This document shows positions 57,401 through 64,000 of a DNA stretch of 64,000 nucleotides, one piece after another. The notes below the pieces were generated by a model that saw nothing but the letters and a program-made list of their open reading frames with translations, was not told where the DNA came from and did not search any database. Source of the DNA: Bacteroidota bacterium. GTDB taxonomy: Bacteria; Bacteroidota; Bacteroidia; Bacteroidales; FEN-979. The stretch covers positions 31,916 through 95,915 of the forward strand of contig JAPLDH010000015.1 in NCBI GenBank assembly GCA_026391355.1. Direction: 5' to 3'. Position numbers and translations under genes: made by a program. The number at the start of each line of letters is the position of its first letter. The first letter of the stretch is position 1.

Positions 57401-60400
57401 CAACACCCATTTCCATAGTGGTTGAGCAAGATAGGATATTGATTCTACCCTCCTCAAATTTACGTTCCAATATCTCTAAAACCTGGCTAGCTTGCTGGGC
57501 AGAGTGTTCTGCCGCAAGATAAATATCTGGTTTCAGGTAAATTCTTTCATGCATATTTGACCATAAACCCATGCCCTTGAGGTGTTCAAGATTTGCCTCA
57601 AGCCATGCTAGGATAGTGTTTTTTGAAATTTCGTTCCCATCGTTAAGATTGTCCAAACGATTGGAGTAAGGGAAACAGGGATATTGAATTATTGTACAAT
57701 TCTGTAAGCTAAATCTTCCCATAGTCATCTGTGATAAATCTCCTGTAATACGAGGATTTATTCCCATAAATGAAGTATCAAGCGGAACATTTGTCAGAGG
57801 ACAAAGCAGAGCTTCACTGATTGTTTCAAATGCCATAGATTCGCTGAGTTTCATCGCATATCCATGGTTTGCATCTCCTTGAAGTATTTTTGATTGTATT
57901 AGTTGTCTCCATGCTATTTGAAGGATGGAATTAAGTGTATCTTCTTCCGTTGGGGTCACAATATCCCAATTATCCCAACCAGCAGCAGCGCAAAGCAATA
58001 ACACTAATCTGCTGGGTCTGATTCGATTAACTTGGGGCCACCTATATACCCTCCAACGGTGGTTTTCAGGAGTTTCAAAGTTCCAAGGTTGAATTCGTTT
58101 ATCATAGAAGTAATTTGATGTCCGGAATTTTTTAATTTCCCTTGGTATTTCTACATACAAATTATCCCGCAAATAATAATCAATTATAATTTTCAGATAT
58201 TCATGCCACGATCGATCAGTTAGCGTAGTATTCAAGTTTAAGAACTCCTCAGGTGCTGCCAGGTTCCCTAAATTTGGGTATACACATTTAACCAGACCGA
58301 GATTTTCTGGTGAATTCGCTTTCTTAGGCCTCCTGGCAAATTGGTCGATTAACAACCAATTAATATAGTTACGATGTTCTGCAGTAAATCCGTTAGTCGA
58401 ATTAATACCTAATATTCCATCTGCAAGTAAGCAAATTTCTTTAGTGATAATATAATCATTGCAAAAGAAATCAACGAGTTCGGTCCATGTAACTCTTTGT
58501 ATTGGTAGTGCATCTAAATTTTGGGTGGCATTTTGCCTTCCTTCCAGTATCATTATCTGTTCTGCAAAAACCCCAGGATGCTGACGATAAATTTCCAGTT
58601 GTTGTATTTCAACCAGATTTAGGGGGCGATAATTATCTGTTCTTTTTTTACTTAGATAATGAAATACTCTACTTTGGACCCAAATTCTTTCTATATCTAT
58701 ATTCTGGGCAAGTGCACTTTTAGCTGTTCCCTGCCGGCTATCAGTAAAAGCAATATATTTTCTACCCTCCCAGGTCAATCCAGTCTTATTCCGTACAATT
58801 GGAGCCTGTTCTAAAAGGGTGTATGAGAGCATACGGTTAAAGAAATCTGAACTAAAGCGGAAGTGACGAAAGTATTTGGAATCAGCCTTACAGCATGGAC
58901 AAATAGGGGCATTAGGAATACACCCAAAATGTTCACCTCCTCCAATTTCAATCATATAATTATCACCATCATGTCTTACAGTGATTGAGGATGAATCTTG
59001 TTGATCAAGACGATCAGAATGCTTCGCTAATACTACTTGAGTCCAACTATTAATTTGGTTATTTGCATCCACTCTATCAGTATCTTCATCCGGAAGCTCA
59101 TTTTCAAAATCAAATGCTGATTCATTTGCACGTGTACTACATGCGCGATATCTGTCATCGCTATTGTTTAATTCCCCGATTGCCAAGAATTCTCCACATC
59201 TTGAACATCTCACCAATTCAAACATTGGAGCCCCACAAGCACATTCGGTAGACATATACGTCGATAAAGCGCCCAGAACTCGATCAGGTTTAAGTCCGAC
59301 ATGAATGTCACAATCTGGATTTATACAAACAGATACACCTCCTATACTCCTGGCAAAGAAATGACCTCTGGTTGGGAGAAGAACTGTTGTATCATTATTA
59401 TCCATTAATCCAGGGATGAGACTTGGATTACCAAGCTCATCGATAAAATTCAAGCTAGAATCAAGGTTGGCGATATTTGCTATGTCGGTGGCTTTCAATG
59501 CTGTAATTCCATTCATGTATGCCCTCAGTTCCTCAATTTGTTGTTGGGTCACAGGAATACCTGATATTTCCTGCGGAAGATTTTGCAGATTAATCATGGG
59601 GACTACTCTTCTTCCACTTATGATTTCAATATTATCCTCCTGTTGGCCAGTCAACCTTGACATGAATTGCTTTAGACCTGTCGTAGTCTCAAAATCATCA
59701 GGATTTCCTATTGTGGCCGAAGTTGCAGCGAAGCGAACCTGATCAGCTGTAACACCGAAAGCATCCAAGACCCTACGGATCAACAAGGCAATCTCTGCTG
59801 CTGCGGATCCTGAATATGTATGAGCTTCATCGAGTAGAATCCACCTTAATGCACCTTGAGATTGTTGTATAATTGTCTGGTCTCTATCTCTAACCATCAT
59901 ATACTCCAACATCGTAGGATTGGTAAACATAATTTGGGGAGGTTGTTCTCTAATTGCCTTTCTGGACTTGATTTCCGGGAAATATCTTAAAGCAGCATCA
60001 CGATTTACATTTTCAGGTGTCTTTCCATTGTAAACCGCAAAACGCATTCCTCCAAGTGCAGTGCACCAAGCATTCATCCTTTTCTTTTGGCTGGCGATTA
60101 AAGCGTTCAGCGGATATAGAAAAATAGCTTGTACTGCATTATTACGTTTATTTATCATCAAATCCTGGAGCACAGGCATCATAAAACACTCGGTTTTTCC
60201 TGAGCCAGTTCCACTTGTAACAACAATAGATTTATTTTCATTCAATAAAGAATACCAACTGTGAAGTTGATGCAAATAGGGTTTTCGATCTGCCGGGAAG
60301 CGCAGTTCTTGGTTCTCTATGTGGTCTAACCCATGAATGAATTCAGGAGAGAAAATGTCGTTTAATTCTTGGAAAATTCTATCTGAGCTCTCCCATTCGA

Positions 60401-60557
60401 ATGTTGCCTGGAAGACAGGTTCTGCAAATAAATTTTCTTCATTTTCCAACAAGTGCTTAAAATATCCTTGGTATTCAGCATTACCTGCAGCCCACATGGA
60501 TAAAATTGTTTCCAATGACCTGCGTTTAGCATCGGAATAAAACTCTTTGTAGTTCAT
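54441..60557 (-). CDS. druE: DruE-like giant helicase (Druantia type III candidate)
   Basis: A 2038-residue superfamily 2 helicase. Walker A is TSGTGSGKT (114-122), motif II DEAH at 243-246, motif III SATIGN. The second RecA lobe has SCSTTMEMGVDIGG and the arginine-rich QRAGRAGRR. Several zinc-binding pairs follow (CSRCGEFLA, CSQCHTTL, CIHCGRAQ). The MZB/DUF1998 end carries FDTAKGGAGYSNQF and CNCQKACTRCL. About 400 further residues have no recognised fold. Size and layout fit DruE, the helicase shared by Druantia anti-phage systems. It starts 13 nt after an unrelated 1069-residue gene, as in type III (druH-druE). DISARM-like DrmAB is a less good fit because helicase and DUF1998 are fused here. 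Confidence 0.78.
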   Translation of the reverse strand: MNYKEFYSDAKRRSLETILSMWAAGNAEYQGYFKHLLENEENLFAEPVFQATFEWESSDRIFQELNDIFSPEFIHGLDHIENQELRFPADRKPYLHQLHSWYSLLNENKSIVVTSGTGSGKTECFMMPVLQDLMINKRNNAVQAIFLYPLNALIASQKKRMNAWCTALGGMRFAVYNGKTPENVNRDAALRYFPEIKSRKAIREQPPQIMFTNPTMLEYMMVRDRDQTIIQQSQGALRWILLDEAHTYSGSAAAEIALLIRRVLDAFGVTADQVRFAATSATIGNPDDFETTTGLKQFMSRLTGQQEDNIEIISGRRVVPMINLQNLPQEISGIPVTQQQIEELRAYMNGITALKATDIANIANLDSSLNFIDELGNPSLIPGLMDNNDTTVLLPTRGHFFARSIGGVSVCINPDCDIHVGLKPDRVLGALSTYMSTECACGAPMFELVRCSRCGEFLAIGELNNSDDRYRACSTRANESAFDFENELPDEDTDRVDANNQINSWTQVVLAKHSDRLDQQDSSSITVRHDGDNYMIEIGGGEHFGCIPNAPICPCCKADSKYFRHFRFSSDFFNRMLSYTLLEQAPIVRNKTGLTWEGRKYIAFTDSRQGTAKSALAQNIDIERIWVQSRVFHYLSKKRTDNYRPLNLVEIQQLEIYRQHPGVFAEQIMILEGRQNATQNLDALPIQRVTWTELVDFFCNDYIITKEICLLADGILGINSTNGFTAEHRNYINWLLIDQFARRPKKANSPENLGLVKCVYPNLGNLAAPEEFLNLNTTLTDRSWHEYLKIIIDYYLRDNLYVEIPREIKKFRTSNYFYDKRIQPWNFETPENHRWRVYRWPQVNRIRPSRLVLLLCAAAGWDNWDIVTPTEEDTLNSILQIAWRQLIQSKILQGDANHGYAMKLSESMAFETISEALLCPLTNVPLDTSFMGINPRITGDLSQMTMGRFSLQNCTIIQYPCFPYSNRLDNLNDGNEISKNTILAWLEANLEHLKGMGLWSNMHERIYLKPDIYLAAEHSAQQASQVLEILERKFEEGRINILSCSTTMEMGVDIGGISEVVMNNVPPSPANYLQRAGRAGRRNEPKALAITFCGANPIGRNVMDNPLWAMNHRIVLPTVRFESPNIIQRHVNAYLISKFVINFPGIGGLPITGKVGDFFGVSDEIVPDFIDPSIFADFRSYLIEIRNNPDASVDAGITQIVQQTVLERRGYYALVSNCLEAINYTNESFIENLNELNQNVIDLLGVGFTENSPAIKSLTYRKRSLIRKHLLGYLAETLFLPNANMPTGVVEFDITNKNNIQERLGHIENNQEPDIPQEDNSAFSVISENPSFHISRALSDYAPGRQVIINQHCYTSGGIKLRSRWNEQSMLRISRCSQCHTTLSLFNQQSCHCGALLRPVHSGTNQNYTVAIEPAGFCVDFNQEPTRVIDNDEFSIVDTELINTTDWIGNGNTFNIETRVSFENSEIVYYNNGSGFGYAVCIHCGRAQKETDIGNPNDGMMNPHRRLRGGRNEDPQVIDYCTGNDINHYGIKRNVLLIGRLQTDFVEIRISDLDGFVNTIDVARSLGVVFAQELAHLLGINESEIAYGVKRYHGYISIYLFDTAKGGAGYSNQFILYTQQILDASRRRLEACNCQKACTRCLIDRSSQWHLEELDRFAGLNWLNLEFNSRTIIPETLINDSPEAKRVTRDITSELSNWIERRTAEEIMFFIDEDVSAWQIEQWKLLNVLKEQKFVYGKQVSFVLLGIPIVDRTTYMEINRLKSWAQVFYLNDQNILIRPLATIKLASDHGYEIRNFYSLERNNSFDKYWGNGQAVYTDNRNIKFDLIRFDPQLPQNSNTILFYLNERRSGSKHIAQLFANHIRQMDREFWQQIENDFRGKQVTVSYSDRYVLSKFNSILLLHFISAVTKILNMEIEQIELNLEPIRNQNKPILKIWDNWNSNRERSDFLREAIKNAIDIDENSILMNDNDHATHYRQLVVESADRVLIIQPDGGFGQGWKYDRYTGSGNYDEINSDNEMIVFNDTGQNGIQYVVVLEE

Positions 60558-60570
60558 ATTACAGTATAAA

Positions 60571-63500
60571 TTAAATGATTCGTTTTATCATTTTTTGGTA
60601 GACATCAAAGTACCATTCTGAATCAAGATCAATGTAATAAAGTACTCTTTGCTTATTTATGTATTTGCTGTTTTGCTCGTTGAAAATCTCTTTCTTGCCT
60701 GTGAATGCAAGAGCTGAAAATAGTGGAGACAACATTAATCCACCCCATAAATCCAAAATGTTACGATCTACAATGAAGTATTTTTGAAATTGTAATGGAA
60801 TTACAGGATATCTATTTGAAACATAGTTAGGTATAAACAGACCATTCCCATTGTTAAATTTTATTCTTTCATCCTGAATCTCTCCCGGAGATGGCTGTCC
60901 ATTATATCCTGGAAACCGCTGCATGGCAAATATCTTTTTAAAGAAAACTTTTAATTTGCCTTTTTCAACAAGATCTATCGCTTTTAATGAAAGCAACTCA
61001 GTAACCTTGTTTATCATTTCTGCTATTATAAGTCCTTGAGTCGTTTCAGATTCGACATTAAAAGAGACAAGATATGAGTCTATCGCAGCGAGCCAATAAT
61101 CTATGCCAATCCAGTGCCATGCATTTGCAAATTCACTTTCAAACTTACTCAGGTCATTATAGAGTTTGAACTGATTACTTGTTGAACAGCTAAGCATCAG
61201 AATTGCCATCCTTGTCATGAGCTTTTTTTCTCTGGATATTGCCGAAAAACAATTGAAAGTTTGAAATGGAAGATTAAATTCCGAAACGATCTCGAAGTAT
61301 TTCCCTACTAATACCCAGGAATCATGGTTGAAATCATTGTCCAACAATACTTCTTTAGTCCTAACGATTTGTTCATTATGTAACTCCTTGATGGTTCCTT
61401 CAGGAAAATCACCTGCATTTAAGGCATTATCCAAATTATGATAACGTGGACGTAGATGAATATAATCCATTGAAGATATTTTGGAGAAAACTATAAATTG
61501 CTTCAATGCATCTGGTTCAGTGATTATCGAATAACCTCCATCATTATTTTTTTGTAGGTTGAAAACCTTTACCTGTTGCGGACTGCAATCTACAGGTACT
61601 GCAAAAACATCATATTGAAAATCATCGATTTTATTGCCCTCTGAATCTATAGTATAAATATGTCCATTTTCTTTTTCTGTATTTGCATTGAAAATATCAA
61701 CTTTAATTGATAAAAAATTTCCAAAAGTTATCCGACAATAACCTTTGTCAAAGAACTCAAATATGGAATGCCTATGTAACTTGAATATAGTTTCAAGAGG
61801 TGATGCAAGCATCTGAAGACTATTATCAATCCCTTTGTAAAAACGAGTTACTTCTTCAGCACAAGGTTGTTCATCGACGGACAATTTAAAATATTGAATC
61901 TTTATTGGTATTTGATCAACACCCATCACAGAACATCGATACCCGAGTAAGGCATTCTTACTCACACATATATCTGATGAAACAACATTCCCTCTAGGGT
62001 CTTTAAGAACAACTCCCCAAAAGGGTGTTGCAACGCTAAGAATCAACCTGGTACTTGTATCCTGTCTTGATCGAAATTCAAACTGGATAAGATTGGAATA
62101 TTGCAATACGTCTTGATTCACGCTAATCTTCCACCTGTTGGGATGATTTGCACTTTCAATAGTGAGACCATCATTCATGTTGATCGGGATAACCTCTCCC
62201 TGATTCCAGCTCCATTCGACAATACCTGTGTTAGTATCAGAATTAAGAATATTATAATTCATTGGACCTGTATTATAAATCTTTTTTCGAACAGGAATTT
62301 GGTTGTTAATTCTCACATTAAATTCAATTAATCCTATCGGTAAGACCTGATTAATATTATATTTAACCCAGTCGATATCTCCTTTGAGTCTGTAATTTAT
62401 ACTAACTTGATTAGCAGAAACCCTTTTATCGTCAAAATCATAGGCCTTTATTTCAGGATTTTTAGTTACTGTTAGGTAATTAGATTTTTGAAGCCACTCA
62501 AGTCTAGGAATCCCAAAATCTATATTATATTCAATTAGGTAATTTGTGTCAAATGACAATTCCTCTTGGCCCGATGTGATATTAATCGCCTGATTAAAGG
62601 TAAACCATCTGAGGGTTTCATTTTTGAAAGTTATAATTTCAAATTGTGAACTTGATGACCAGTTTGGTGAACAAATTATGGCATTCAAGTTTGCTGGAAC
62701 AGGGTTGTTTACAATCAACCATCTTGATACATTTTTATCCGTTTTAACGTGTGTGACCAATGTTGGTTCATTCAGATCCGGAATGTCTGATCCTGGAATA
62801 TTAATGTTAAATATTTTATTCGTATTTGTCGATAAAAGGATGGTGATGGTTGATCCGATATAGTTGTCAATCTGTCCAATAATTTGGAGGTCATTAATTT
62901 TTGTTATATAATCACCATTGTTTTTACGGACAAATCTTTGGGTTAATCGATCATGTATTATAATATCAATTGTTCTATATGGATCTTCAGGATTACCAAG
63001 GTTGGTTTGCACCCAATTTCTCGAAATAATGGTTTCATATTCAATTTCATAAATTAAGCTCAACTGATTATCAGCTTTTTCAATGAACCATTTTGTATGA
63101 AAAGGCACTTCACGAATCACTTTTGGGGATTCTTTTTTTGTTTCCCTAAGTTCTTTTACTAACAATTCGAACCCTTCATCTTCCATATTGAATGGAAAAA
63201 GCGTATTATCTTCATAATAGATGGCACGTGCGATTTGCAAAGTAAGACTATACATTACTGTATTATGATAACTTTGGGCAATGTATGGGTTGAACTTTTC
63301 GATAAAATCGACACTTTCCCAATTTAAATGGTGAGAGCAGATATATCTTATAATGGTGTTAAGATAATTTCTGTATCTATTGTTAACCCCCTCTGCAGTT
63401 ATTAATGCATTGAGCGGAAGTCCACCCTGCATGAAAAGTGTGTCTAGTCTTCGGGTATTTTTTATTCTGATATAGACTATCCTTAGTCTCTTTGCTCCTT

Positions 63501-63780
63501 CTTTAGCAGCCGAATATAATTCTTCCTCATAATCAGGTAATTGTAGCGACAATACTACATCTCTCTTGTTGTGAGCACCTCCATTATATTCTCTTTTCCA
63601 CCATTCAGAAAAGAAAAGTGCTGCTTCTTGATTCCAATAAAGGGTAGAAGTGTTTTCTATAATGTTTGTGTTAAGAAATGTTTTGAGTTCTTCATATTCT
63701 TGGTCAGTAATATTCAGTTTCCACAACGGATCTATACCCAGTTTCCAACTCGGTCGATTTAAAGTAATTCTAGCAAACAT
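60571..63780 (-). CDS. druH: DruH-like large protein (Druantia type III candidate)
   Basis: A 1069-residue soluble protein without enzyme motifs I can name. The N-terminus has a helical region (LYWNQEAALFFSEWWKREYNGG, then LPLNALITAEGVNNRYRNYLNTIIRYI). The middle, about residues 240-700, looks beta-rich. The C-terminal third is helical again. Position directly before a DruE-sized helicase, length and N-terminal pattern (aromatic EWW box, GGLP turn) suggest DruH. That protein is known as an unannotated partner in type III Druantia. The assignment depends mainly on context. No promoter box is obvious upstream. Confidence 0.62.
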   Translation of the reverse strand: MFARITLNRPSWKLGIDPLWKLNITDQEYEELKTFLNTNIIENTSTLYWNQEAALFFSEWWKREYNGGAHNKRDVVLSLQLPDYEEELYSAAKEGAKRLRIVYIRIKNTRRLDTLFMQGGLPLNALITAEGVNNRYRNYLNTIIRYICSHHLNWESVDFIEKFNPYIAQSYHNTVMYSLTLQIARAIYYEDNTLFPFNMEDEGFELLVKELRETKKESPKVIREVPFHTKWFIEKADNQLSLIYEIEYETIISRNWVQTNLGNPEDPYRTIDIIIHDRLTQRFVRKNNGDYITKINDLQIIGQIDNYIGSTITILLSTNTNKIFNINIPGSDIPDLNEPTLVTHVKTDKNVSRWLIVNNPVPANLNAIICSPNWSSSSQFEIITFKNETLRWFTFNQAINITSGQEELSFDTNYLIEYNIDFGIPRLEWLQKSNYLTVTKNPEIKAYDFDDKRVSANQVSINYRLKGDIDWVKYNINQVLPIGLIEFNVRINNQIPVRKKIYNTGPMNYNILNSDTNTGIVEWSWNQGEVIPINMNDGLTIESANHPNRWKISVNQDVLQYSNLIQFEFRSRQDTSTRLILSVATPFWGVVLKDPRGNVVSSDICVSKNALLGYRCSVMGVDQIPIKIQYFKLSVDEQPCAEEVTRFYKGIDNSLQMLASPLETIFKLHRHSIFEFFDKGYCRITFGNFLSIKVDIFNANTEKENGHIYTIDSEGNKIDDFQYDVFAVPVDCSPQQVKVFNLQKNNDGGYSIITEPDALKQFIVFSKISSMDYIHLRPRYHNLDNALNAGDFPEGTIKELHNEQIVRTKEVLLDNDFNHDSWVLVGKYFEIVSEFNLPFQTFNCFSAISREKKLMTRMAILMLSCSTSNQFKLYNDLSKFESEFANAWHWIGIDYWLAAIDSYLVSFNVESETTQGLIIAEMINKVTELLSLKAIDLVEKGKLKVFFKKIFAMQRFPGYNGQPSPGEIQDERIKFNNGNGLFIPNYVSNRYPVIPLQFQKYFIVDRNILDLWGGLMLSPLFSALAFTGKKEIFNEQNSKYINKQRVLYYIDLDSEWYFDVYQKMIKRII

Positions 63781-63867
63781 TTGATATACTGTTTCTGATT
63801 AAGGAATTATTTGCTTCTTGGCATTATTTTTTGAATGGCTTATCCTATTTCCACTAGACATTTTCCG

Positions 63868-64000
63868 TCCCGAACCAAACCGATACCACTTCCTGAGATA
63901 AATTGATACCACCAAAATATGGGAATTTCGCGGACGTAAAAAAGGACGTCTATGCGAACCCTGATATGCCGGCATTGCGGCAAAGAAGTTCGATCGAACA
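63868..64000 (+). mobile_element. Possible left end of an IS21-like insertion element (partial)
   Basis: GATACCAC occurs twice, at 63882-63889 and 63905-63912, in a short gene-free stretch followed by a new open frame. Repeated short words at the ends, with a gene starting about 50-80 nt inside, are typical of IS21-family termini. The right end is outside the window, so the call is tentative. Confidence 0.35.
63952..64000 (+). CDS. Start of a Cys-rich protein, cut by the window edge
   Basis: An ATG at 63952 with a Shine-Dalgarno-like AAAGGACG eight bases earlier opens a frame reading MRTLICRHCGKEVRSN. The CRHCGKE pattern suggests the first half of a zinc-binding site. Proteins of this kind occur as the first gene of some IS elements. 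Only 16 residues are visible. Confidence 0.4.
   Translation, partial: MRTLICRHCGKEVRSN

Noticed and set aside
54441..63780. DISARM (DrmA/DrmB) considered for the helicase pair
   Set aside because: In DISARM the helicase and DUF1998 protein are separate and methylase/PLD genes are expected; here both are in one 2038-residue protein and no methylase is in the window.

Overview
The window looks like a chromosome segment of an uncultured Bacteroidota, probably Bacteroidales-like. The evidence is proteins with type IX secretion C-terminal sorting domains, TAnnTTTG -7 promoter boxes before several genes, a short NuoG without the molybdopterin domain, a Ctc-type L25, a FISUMP protein, and almost no strong Shine-Dalgarno sequences.

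Region 1 (1-8.4 kb) carries housekeeping and accessory genes: a dicarboxylate/glutamate symporter, a PAP2 phosphatase, an aldo/keto reductase, a DUF4143 ATPase, two HicB-like antitoxins without a visible toxin, and cstA. Region 2 (8.4-21.9 kb) is a complete 14-subunit complex I operon, nuoA to nuoN. It is interrupted between nuoJ and nuoK by a four-helix-bundle (IVP/S23) gene lying between inverted heptamer-repeat tracts. Region 3 (21.9-35 kb) holds a ferritin-like protein, two T9SS-exported proteins, a transglutaminase-like protein, and then a compact minus-strand signalling cluster. That cluster has a 1110-residue sensor kinase with a VCBS/ASPIC periplasmic part, a NarL-type response regulator, and small envelope genes. 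Four promoters in the cluster share one architecture: a CCCG-TT-CGGG palindrome beside a -33 box, then exactly 20 nt to the -7 box. This looks like a local regulon. Region 4 (35-40.5 kb) has hicBA, glyS, a YdcF-like gene, pth, rplY, prs and tRNA-Leu(CAA).

Region 5 (40.5-64 kb) reads like a genomic island beside the tRNA, and much of it is visibly more A+T rich. It contains three unknown envelope genes; a four-gene operon (substrate-binding lipoprotein, fused permease-ATPase, soluble HATPase protein, receiver-like sigma-54 activator) behind a sigma-54-like promoter; a plasmid-like module (ArdC-type zincin, small zinc-ribbon protein, two unknown small proteins) with duplicated structured intergenic DNA; and a two-gene system of about 9.3 kb resembling Druantia type III (DruH-DruE). 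The last bases enter what looks like the left end of an insertion sequence.

Across the chromosomal part, short degenerate tandem repeats with 7- or 8-nt units recur in spacers and, strikingly, inside open reading frames (nuoL, the transglutaminase-like gene, the ydcF-like gene, and the 3' end of pth). All functional statements come from reading the sequence and family knowledge; no database search was run.
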